Shown here piece by piece: positions 23,009-28,301 of a stretch of 28,301 nt of DNA (its first letter is position 1; each line of letters starts with the position of its first letter). The notes under the pieces are model-generated. The model was not told where the DNA came from and made no database searches. It saw only the letters and a program-made list of their open reading frames with translations. The stretch spans positions 1 through 28,301 of the forward strand of contig CAZTHL010000049.1 of the NCBI GenBank assembly GCA_964613585.1. The letters run 5' to 3'. A program made the position numbers and the translations under genes. This DNA comes from CAZTHL01 sp964613585 (GTDB lineage: Bacteria; Pseudomonadota; Alphaproteobacteria; DSM-16000; Inquilinaceae).

Positions 23009-23040
23009 GTCGGGCGGAAGGCTCACGGCCGGGCTCCTGA

Positions 23041-24048
23041 TCACATTGGCCAGTCGATGCGGCCGAACTCGGCGACCTTAAGCGGGCCCAGCCGAAGCTC
23101 GCCATCCCCCAGACGAAGCGGTGCCTGCAGGCTCCCGTCGTCGCCGGAGCGGGTGGCCAGCAGCGACAGCGCCGCCTTGGCCAGCGGCGCCCGGCCGGCC
23201 GGCAGGTGTCCGGCGCCGACCAGGGCGTCGACCATCTCCGTGTAGCCGCGCACGGTGGCGATCAGATCACCTTCCGGCTGCAGGTCGGAATCGAGCCTCA
23301 CGGCTCCTCGGCTCTCCACCTCGAGCGGTCCCCAGGTCATCGCCAGCCGCTCGATGTCCAGCTCGCCGCCGGCCTCGCGCCAGGCGTGGAGCTCGGCCCG
23401 GCGGGCGCGGCGGGGCAGCGGCTCGGCGACGGCCAGCCGGGCATGGGCGAGCGCAATTCTCCGGCCAAGCCCCGGCAGCACGGCCACCGGGATCACGATG
23501 TCCCGTGCCCGGGCGTCGGCGCCGACCGCAAGGGGGTGGGTGCCGGCCGGCACCGGCACCACGTTCACGGAGATCTCCGCGGCCGTGATCGCCGCCGTCG
23601 CGCCGGCCGGGCGTGCCGTCACCGTGGCCAGATCGGCGCGCCCCGCCTCCAGCGCGCCCCGACCGTCAAGCCGCAGATGGCCGGTCGCCGCGGCCACCGT
23701 GACCTCGACCGGCAGCCGGCCCGGCACGATCAGCCGCTGCTCGCCCGTCAGCCGATACTCCAGATCATGCCAGTCCCATGCGGGCGCATGGACGGCAAGC
23801 CCCCGGGCGTCCCACACGACCCCGTCCGGCCGGCGCACCTTGAACGGGCCCGTGGACGCGGCGAAGCGCCACGGATAGCCCCCCAGGCGCACCTCGCCGG
23901 CCTCGATCGCCCAGCCGGCCTGCTGCCGGTCCATCCGCCACCGCTCGATGCCGTCCAGCATGAGGGTCTTGCCGTACGCCCAGTAGGCGCTGTAGCCGGC
24001 CACCGCGAGCCCGAGGCCGGCAACGAGAACGAGCCAGAGCCGAAGCAT
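23041..24048 (-). CDS. DUF2125 domain-containing envelope protein
   Basis: This 335-residue protein of the DUF2125 family is found in alphaproteobacteria and has no known function. A single N-terminal membrane helix (about residues 4-25, LWLVLVAGLGLAVAGYSAYW) anchors a large periplasmic part. The family motif is around WRMDRQQAGWAIEAGEVRLG with GYPWRF, then beta-rich repeats with VVWDARGLAVHAPAWDWHDL, and a C-terminal LRLGDGELRLGPLKVAEFG. The layout resembles AsmA-like beta-groove proteins involved in envelope lipid handling, but that is inference. ATG 24048 has GGAGG four bases before it. It probably shares a transcript with hemF. Confidence 0.9.
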   Translation of the reverse strand: MLRLWLVLVAGLGLAVAGYSAYWAYGKTLMLDGIERWRMDRQQAGWAIEAGEVRLGGYPWRFAASTGPFKVRRPDGVVWDARGLAVHAPAWDWHDLEYRLTGEQRLIVPGRLPVEVTVAAATGHLRLDGRGALEAGRADLATVTARPAGATAAITAAEISVNVVPVPAGTHPLAVGADARARDIVIPVAVLPGLGRRIALAHARLAVAEPLPRRARRAELHAWREAGGELDIERLAMTWGPLEVESRGAVRLDSDLQPEGDLIATVRGYTEMVDALVGAGHLPAGRAPLAKAALSLLATRSGDDGSLQAPLRLGDGELRLGPLKVAEFGRIDWPM

Positions 24049-24186
24049 GATCCTCCACGCGCCTCTCTCACGCGCCTCTCTGCGGCCAGGCTCAGGTTCC
24101 CGCGAATGCCGGCGAAACCGTGGCGGGCTCCGCTGGCGGGCGAGGGGGGTGGCGGCGGCCGATGCCCTGCGGTATACCCGCGGCCC

Positions 24187-24867
24187 ATGCCATGTCGAGC
24201 CGATCCGGCGATCCCCGGTGATGTGAGGGCGGCGACGCCGGCCGGCCTGCCCGGCCGATCGGGGCTGGCCGCGCCGGCGGGCGAGCCCCTATGGGTGTTC
24301 GCCTACGGCTCCCTGATCTGGGACCCCGGATTCGTCTTTGAGCGGCGCCGGCACGCCACGCTCTACGGCTATCGCCGCCGGCTCTGCGTCTACTCGCACC
24401 GCTACCGTGGCACGCCCGAGGCGCCCGGCCTGGTGCTCGGCCTCGACCGCGGCGGCTGCTGCCGCGGCATCGCCTACCGGGTGGCGCCGGACCGGGCCGA
24501 CGAGGTGCTCGACTATCTCTGGCAGCGGGAGATGGTGACGGGCGCCTATCGGCCGATGCGCCTGCGCGTGGCGCTGCCGAGCCCCGATCCCGATCCCGAT
24601 CCCGATCTTGATCCCGATTCCCGGCCCGGCCCGGTTTCCGGCGGCCGGTCCCGGGTCACCGCCTGCTGCTTCGTGGCGGACCGGTCTCATCCGCAATATT
24701 GTTGCGGGCTCGGCGAGGAGAGCGTCGTCCGGCTGATCGTCGAGGGGCGGGGGCTCAAGGGGCCCAACTGGGAATACCTGGCGAACACCGTCGCGCATCT
24801 CGAGGCGCTCGGCATCGCCGATCGGCCGTTGCGGGACCTGCTCCACAAGGTGCGCGCCCAGCTCTGA
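24187..24867 (+). CDS. Gamma-glutamylcyclotransferase, ChaC family, with repeat insertion
   Basis: ChaC enzymes cleave glutathione to 5-oxoproline and Cys-Gly in the cytosol. The 226-residue protein has the substrate-binding YGSLIWDPGF (residues 40-49) and the catalytic acid in LDYLWQREMVTGAY (E115). A family ending is present: HPQYCCGLG, IVEGRGLKGPNWEYLANTV. Between the sheets at residues 133-144 is an insertion of alternating Pro-Asp, encoded by six hexamers of CCCGAT type, which homologues lack. The start at ATG 24187 has no strong Shine-Dalgarno, and residues before about 33 are not conserved, so a later start remains possible. It is convergent with the GNAT gene. Confidence 0.9.
   Translation: MPCRADPAIPGDVRAATPAGLPGRSGLAAPAGEPLWVFAYGSLIWDPGFVFERRRHATLYGYRRRLCVYSHRYRGTPEAPGLVLGLDRGGCCRGIAYRVAPDRADEVLDYLWQREMVTGAYRPMRLRVALPSPDPDPDPDLDPDSRPGPVSGGRSRVTACCFVADRSHPQYCCGLGEESVVRLIVEGRGLKGPNWEYLANTVAHLEALGIADRPLRDLLHKVRAQL
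24583..24618 (+). repeat. Six CCCGAT hexamer units within the chaC-like gene
   Basis: CCCGAT is repeated four times perfectly (24583-24606), then CTTGAT and CCCGAT. The repeat encodes Pro-Asp pairs and preserves the reading frame. It is likely a slipped-strand expansion in a surface loop. Confidence 0.9.
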
Positions 24868-24890
24868 GGCCGGCGGGCCGAGGGGGTCGG

Positions 24891-24980
24891 CCGGCGGGTC
24901 GGCCGCGCCCACGCGCCCTGTCGGCGGGTCGGCGGCACCCACGCGCCCTGTCGTCGGCTCGGCGGCACCCGGGGCCGGAC
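24891..24980. repeat. Three 30-bp tandem units between convergent genes
   Basis: Units at 24891-24920, 24921-24950 and 24951-24980 share GGCGGGTCGGC and CACCCACGCGCCCTG blocks; the third keeps only its first 20 bases. The array lies between the ends of the chaC-like and GNAT genes. No stem or T-run typical of a terminator was found. Confidence 0.75.
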
Positions 24981-24999
24981 CGCTCGCCGGGCCGGCCCG

Positions 25000-25641
25000 T
25001 CACGACGCGGCCTCGCGGACCTCACGACCGTCGTGCCCCGAGCCGCCACCGGTCCCCTGGCCACCGGTCCCCTGGCAGGCGTCGCCCGTGCGCTCGCCGG
25101 CCTTGCCGCGCGACCGGGTGACCGCGGAGCGGACGGCGCCGTAGGCGCTGCGCAGGGTGTCGATCACCGCGTCCGCCGGGCTGGCCGCCGCCAGGTTGGT
25201 CGCCGCGTAGTACTCCCCCTCCTCGAAGGTCAGGCTGAAGCCGTTGCGGGCCGCGATCCGGCGCATCGGCACGTTGTCGCAGCGGATATAGAGATGCACC
25301 TTCTGGATCATCTGCATCGCCGCCGCCTCGAGCATGTGCGCCATCAGCTGGTGGCCGAGGCCATGCTGGCGCCAGCCGGGCTCGATCGAGAAGGCGACCT
25401 CGGCATCCTTGGGCATGAACGGCTGGTCGGGCATCAGCTGGGCGAGGCCACGGATGCTGCCGTCCTCGACATAGCCGACGAGCAGATCATGGTCCCAGTC
25501 GATGTCGGCCACCCGTTGCCGGACATACGCGTCGCCGACGTCGGAGCCGAACCGCAGCTGGCGATCGTGCCGGCCCAGACGCAGGAGATGCTCGGTCACC
25601 CGTCCGGCGTCGTCCGGCCCCAGCTTGTCGATCACACTCAT
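25000..25641 (-). CDS. GNAT family N-acetyltransferase
   Basis: This is a 213-residue acetyltransferase of the GNAT superfamily, substrate unknown. The N-terminal part has VTEHLLRLGRHDRQLRFGS and DIDWDHDLLVGYV. The acetyl-CoA-binding motif A is around EVAFSIEPGWRQHGLGHQLM, with the R/Q-x-x-G-x-G/A pattern as RQHGLG, and motif B contains VHLYIRCDNVPMRRIAARNG. After the domain a tail of about 55 residues is Gly-, Thr- and Arg-rich and contains a perfect duplicated QGTGG. The frame is open further upstream, but codons there have low GC at third positions and the DNA looks like promoter sequence, so I take ATG 25641. The ribosome binding site is weak, and 25740 is an alternative start. Confidence 0.88.
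   Translation of the reverse strand: MSVIDKLGPDDAGRVTEHLLRLGRHDRQLRFGSDVGDAYVRQRVADIDWDHDLLVGYVEDGSIRGLAQLMPDQPFMPKDAEVAFSIEPGWRQHGLGHQLMAHMLEAAAMQMIQKVHLYIRCDNVPMRRIAARNGFSLTFEEGEYYAATNLAAASPADAVIDTLRSAYGAVRSAVTRSRGKAGERTGDACQGTGGQGTGGGSGHDGREVREAAS
25046..25075 (-). repeat. Perfect two-unit 15-bp tandem repeat in the GNAT tail
   Basis: CCACCGGTCCCCTGG occurs at 25046-25060 and 25061-25075 without a mismatch. On the coding strand it duplicates the residues QGTGG in the low-complexity C-terminal tail. Confidence 0.9.
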
Positions 25642-25984
25642 GGCTCGTCGATTCTGCTCGTCGTCAACTATGCCGCGCCGCACAACCAAAGCAGTCCCCA
25701 GCGAACTTACGGAATGGAGGTCGGTCATAGCTTGATACATGTCAATCCACGAGCCGGTTTCCAGTGGTCTCAGGAACCGAGAATGCTTCCTACTTGGTCC
25801 CAACGTCTTAAGAAAACGCTATGCGACGAATCGAATACTAATCCGGTCCGGACACGGTCCATCCTGAACAGGATGTTGCGGTGCACGCGTCGGCGCCGCC
25901 CGATCGTTGCGGGCCCGTCCGAACCGGCCGCCCGGCCGGGCGGCCTCGAGTCGCCGCGGCTGTTCCGCGCAGGCGCCTCGGCGG
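25642..25984. promoter_or_regulatory. AT-richer intergenic region with a palindrome, upstream of the GNAT gene
   Basis: This stretch has clearly lower GC than its neighbours and no conserved frame. On the minus strand it carries TTGACA near 25743-25748, without a clear -10 box. A perfect dyad CATCCTG-AA-CAGGATG lies at 25860-25875 and could be an operator. The gap separates the GNAT gene from the DUF1289 gene, both on the minus strand, so it most likely contains the GNAT promoter and the end of the upstream transcript. Confidence 0.4.
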
Positions 25985-26203
25985 TCAGGCGCGGTGCCGG
26001 GAACGCGCCGGCGCCGGGTCCGGCCCGGCCGCGCGTCGCCGTTCGTCGAGGCGATCGAGGATCGCCCGGCGCTCGGGGTCGCTCGCGCCGCCCCACGCCG
26101 CGATCTCGTCCAGCGAGCGGAGGCAGCCCCGGCACAGGCCGCTCGCCTCGTCGATCGTGCAGACCCCGATGCAGGGCGAGGGAACGGGCGGCCGGTCGGT
26201 CAT
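25985..26203 (-). CDS. DUF1289 domain-containing protein
   Basis: This is a 72-residue protein with the DUF1289 cysteine pattern: SPCIGVCTIDEASGLCRGCL, that is C-x3-C-x7-C-x2-C, followed by RSLDEIAAWGGAS and ERRAIL. The four cysteines suggest a small metal- or cluster-binding domain. The function of the family is not established. ATG 26203 has GCGGAG five bases upstream. It ends in an Arg/Pro-rich tail. It follows rsmD by 91 bp on the same strand. Confidence 0.92.
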   Translation of the reverse strand: MTDRPPVPSPCIGVCTIDEASGLCRGCLRSLDEIAAWGGASDPERRAILDRLDERRRAAGPDPAPARSRHRA

Positions 26204-26294
26204 GGCGGCTCCGCGGGACGGGACGGTACGATGGTGCAGTGCCGCATGATGCCGGCTCGCGCGCCCCGTGAAAAGACACGATTGTCCGCCGGGC

Positions 26295-26873
26295 TCAGCC
26301 GGCCCCGGGCGCGTCATGGCGGCAGAACACCAGCCGCGTCTCGCCATGGTCGCGCGCCTCCAGGAGCGTGAACCCCGCGGGCGCCGTCCCGGCCTCGTCC
26401 CGGGCCTGCTCGACGATGCACAGGCAGCCGGCCGCCAGCCAGCCGCGCCGGCCGAGCGCCGGCAGCGCGCGTGCCGCCAGCCCGCTGCCATAGGGCGGAT
26501 CGAGGAAGGCGAGCGACGCCGCCAGCCGCGCCGGCGGAGGCGCCGCGGCATCGGCCCGCAGCACCACCGCCCGGCCGGCCTCGCCGAGCCGCGCCAGGTT
26601 GCGGCGGGTCGCCGCCAGGGCGGCCTCGCTCCGGTCGAGGAAGCCGGCCGCCGCGGCGCCGCGCGACAAGGCCTCGAGCCCGAGGGCGCCGCTGCCGCAG
26701 CACACGTCGAGCACGGTCGCGCCCTCGAGCGCGGCGCCGGCGCCGTCGCCCCAGTCCCGGTGCGCCAGGATGTTGAACACCGTCTCGCGCAGCCGGTCGC
26801 TGGTCGGCCGCACCGCGGAGCCGGCCGGCGCCTCGAGCCGGCGCCCCCTATGCCGGCCGCCGACGACGCGCAT
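26295..26873 (-). CDS. rsmD: 16S rRNA (guanine(966)-N(2))-methyltransferase
   Basis: RsmD methylates G966 of 16S rRNA during small-subunit assembly. The 192-residue protein shows the family N-terminus MRVVGGRHRGRRLEAP, then RPTSDRLRETVFNIL (about 22-36). The SAM-binding motif is VLDVCCGSGALGLEAL, and the catalytic DPPY is at 125-128. Start ATG 26873 matches the conserved N-terminus and overlaps the end of the RluB-type gene by 26 bp, consistent with an rluB-rsmD operon as seen in many alphaproteobacteria. Confidence 0.95.
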   Translation of the reverse strand: MRVVGGRHRGRRLEAPAGSAVRPTSDRLRETVFNILAHRDWGDGAGAALEGATVLDVCCGSGALGLEALSRGAAAAGFLDRSEAALAATRRNLARLGEAGRAVVLRADAAAPPPARLAASLAFLDPPYGSGLAARALPALGRRGWLAAGCLCIVEQARDEAGTAPAGFTLLEARDHGETRLVFCRHDAPGAG

Positions 26874-27801
26874 CGCCCCCGGTCCCGCCGCCGCCCCCTG
26901 CCTTGCCGCCCTCCGCCTTGCCGCCCCGGCGCGGGCCGGACGCCGCGCCGGGGCCGGCGTCCGGGCCCGATGCCGGAGCCCCGCCGGCCCGCGGCCCGGC
27001 CAGCGTCCGCCAGGCCGGCCCGAGCTGGTCGCGCAGCGCCCCGGTGCGCACCTCCTCCACCGCCCCGCGCGGCAGCGGCCCGAGCTGGAACGGGCCGTAG
27101 GAGATGCGGATCAGCCGGGTCACGGTCAGCCCCAGATGCTCCAGCACCCGACGGATCTCGCGGTTGCGGCCCTCGCGCAGCCCCATGGTCAGCCAGGCGT
27201 TGGCGCCCTGGACCCGGTCGAGCCGCGCCTCGATCGGCCCGTAGCGGACGCCCGAGACCTCCGCCCCCTCGGCCAGCCGCTCGAGGCGCCCGGGCGCGAC
27301 GGTGCCGTGCACCCGCACCCGGTAGCGCCTGAGCCAGCCGGTCGCCGGCAGCTCCAGGTGCCGCGCCAGCCCGCCATGGCTGGTCAGCAGCAGCAGCCCC
27401 TCGCTGTTGAGGTCGAGCCGGCCGACCGAGACCACCCGCGGCAGCTCGGGCGGCAGCCGTTCGAACACGGTCGGCCGGCCCTGCGGATCGCGCCGGGTGG
27501 TCACCAGCCCGGCCGGCTTGTGGTAGCGCCACAGCCGCGGCGGCGCCGGGGCCGGCAGCGGCGTGCCGTCGACCGTGACCCGGTCCGCGGGGCCCACCGT
27601 CACCGCGGGGCTGTCGAGCACCCGGCCGTTGACGGCGACCCTGCCGGCGGCCACCCAGGCCTCGGCCTCGCGCCGGGAGGCAAGGCCGGCGCGGGCGATC
27701 GCCTTGGCCACCCGCTCGCGGCCCTCGGCGGCGGGCCCGGCCTCCGGGGCGACCCCCGGGGCGGCCCCCCGGGCGGACCCTGGAACAGCACGGTCGGGCA
27801 T
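26848..27801 (-). CDS. rluB: RluB/RsuA-type rRNA pseudouridine synthase
   Basis: This enzyme isomerises uridine in rRNA, most likely U2605 of 23S by resemblance to RluB. An S4 RNA-binding domain comes first (RVAKAIARAGLASRREAEAW, VAVNGRVL), then the catalytic domain with WRYHKPAGLVTTRRD, the aspartate motif VGRLDLNSEGLLLLT and GLREGRNREIRRVLEHLGL. The C-terminal 55 residues are Gly/Ala/Arg-rich and low in complexity, a common feature of these enzymes in high-GC alphaproteobacteria. I place the start at ATG 27801, which avoids overlap with the dodecin gene; the frame is open to an ATG at 27861. RsuA-group specificity cannot be set from sequence alone. Confidence 0.92.
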   Translation of the reverse strand: MPDRAVPGSARGAAPGVAPEAGPAAEGRERVAKAIARAGLASRREAEAWVAAGRVAVNGRVLDSPAVTVGPADRVTVDGTPLPAPAPPRLWRYHKPAGLVTTRRDPQGRPTVFERLPPELPRVVSVGRLDLNSEGLLLLTSHGGLARHLELPATGWLRRYRVRVHGTVAPGRLERLAEGAEVSGVRYGPIEARLDRVQGANAWLTMGLREGRNREIRRVLEHLGLTVTRLIRISYGPFQLGPLPRGAVEEVRTGALRDQLGPAWRTLAGPRAGGAPASGPDAGPGAASGPRRGGKAEGGKAGGGGGTGGDARRRRPA

Positions 27802-27835
27802 GGGCGAGCCCGGCGCCCCGGATCCGGCGGCCGCC

Positions 27836-28063
27836 TCAGTCGTTCGCGTCGTCGCCCTCATCGAGGCGCAGCCCGACCTTGAGGGTGACCTGGAAGTGCT
27901 GCACCTCGCCGTCCTGGATCCAGCCGCGCAGCTCGCTGACCTCGAACCAGTCGAGATGGCGCATGGTCTCCGAGGCGCGGCCGATGGCGCCGCGGATGGC
28001 GTCCTCGACGCTGTCCTTGGAGCTGCCGACGAGCTCGAGCTTCTTGTATGTGTGATCGGCCAT
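27836..28063 (-). CDS. Dodecin family flavin-binding protein
   Basis: Dodecins are small dodecameric flavin or CoA storage proteins. The 75-residue product has the full family pattern: YKKLELVGSSKDSVEDAIR, the helix RASETMRHLDWFEVSELRG with the flavin-stacking Trp (W39), and HFQVTLKVGLRL. GGAGGGAGAGG lies just before ATG 28063. It is the first gene of the minus-strand group dodecin, rluB, rsmD, DUF1289. Confidence 0.95.
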   Translation of the reverse strand: MADHTYKKLELVGSSKDSVEDAIRGAIGRASETMRHLDWFEVSELRGWIQDGEVQHFQVTLKVGLRLDEGDDAND

Positions 28064-28301
28064 GGTCCTCTCCCTCCTCGGGCGCCCGGGTGACGGCGCC
28101 GATTACCTCCTAGATAGAAGGGAAGGCCGCGGCGTCCGCCGCCGTTCCCGGCTTTTCCGGCCCTCCGGGACGGCCGGGCGGAGGCCGCCGCCCGCTCTTC
28201 CCGCGTTCCCGGAGCCGCCCGACGCCGATGCCCGCGCCCGTCCCGCCCCGCCCCGGCCGCGCCCGGTCGCCCGGCGCCGCGCCGCGTCCGGCCGCCGAGC
28301 C
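28064..28301. other. Right-end stretch without an identifiable gene
   Basis: The first 50 bp hold the dodecin ribosome binding site and, presumably, its promoter. Beyond about 28120 the DNA is extremely GC-rich and low in complexity. A plus-strand ATG near 28229 opens a Pro/Arg/Ala-rich frame to the window edge, too short to judge. Confidence 0.4.

Noticed and set aside
25985..27532. 515-codon minus frame spanning rsmD and the rluB-type gene
   Set aside because: Only its last 73 codons are real (DUF1289); the rest is an Ala/Arg/Gly-rich shadow of the other two genes.
28229..28301. Possible start of a plus-strand gene at the right edge
   Set aside because: Only 24 Pro/Arg/Ala-rich codons are visible, without a ribosome binding site or homology.

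Overview
The window is very GC-rich chromosomal DNA, roughly 70% by eye. Gene content and order point to an alphaproteobacterium, probably Rhodospirillales- or Geminicoccales-like. The main indicators are a bacterial NDUFA12-type Complex I accessory subunit next to mlaD and a DUF2155 gene, the DUF1285 / CoA-type Nudix / DUF6111 / cca gene string, and the DUF2125, DUF1289 and DUF4159 families. Species-level assignment is not possible from the sequence alone. No tRNA, rRNA, CRISPR array, phage gene or intact transposase was seen.

Layout. (1) 1-2119: the 5' part of xseA (minus strand, cut by the window edge) is divergent from purD. (2) 2120-3033: a gene-poor stretch with a probable remnant of a DUF1640-like gene, and on the minus strand a 26-codon ORF with an extended Shine-Dalgarno match and its own intrinsic terminator. 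(3) 3034-4658: NDUFA12-like gene, mlaD and DUF2155; the signal peptide of the last is built from five 15-bp tandem repeats. (4) 4659-5364 holds no recognisable gene. (5) 5365-8358: an M23 peptidase with a zinc-ligand substitution, a dispersed palindromic repeat, then sppA. (6) 8359-9946: non-coding and small-gene territory with a strong terminator, a possible small RNA, an 83-aa membrane protein and several hairpins. (7) 9947-11587: a GMC oxidoreductase, followed by a second inverted copy of the palindromic repeat and a 15-bp tandem array. (8) 18665 down to 11830 on the minus strand: a tight four-gene operon of MoxR ATPase, DUF58 protein, BatA-like/DUF4159 membrane protein and a 698-aa membrane protein with VWA-like and amidotransferase-like regions. 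(9) 18746-21536, divergent from it: DUF1285, Nudix hydrolase, DUF6111 membrane protein and CCA-adding enzyme. (10) 21520-24048 minus: a secreted protein of unknown function, hemF and a DUF2125 protein. (11) ChaC-type gamma-glutamylcyclotransferase (plus), then minus-strand genes for a GNAT acetyltransferase, DUF1289 protein, rsmD, an RluB-type pseudouridine synthase and dodecin.

How the genes work together. Most are conserved housekeeping functions: purine synthesis, DNA repair, rRNA and tRNA maturation, haem synthesis, lipid transport and Complex I. The best candidate for an incompletely described system is the MoxR/DUF58/DUF4159/698-aa operon, which resembles Bat-type MoxR-VWA chaperone clusters and here faces the DUF1285 operon across a short divergent gap. 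A second theme is short tandem duplications whose unit lengths are multiples of 3, seen at six places and partly inside genes, together with two copies of a roughly 70-bp intergenic palindrome.
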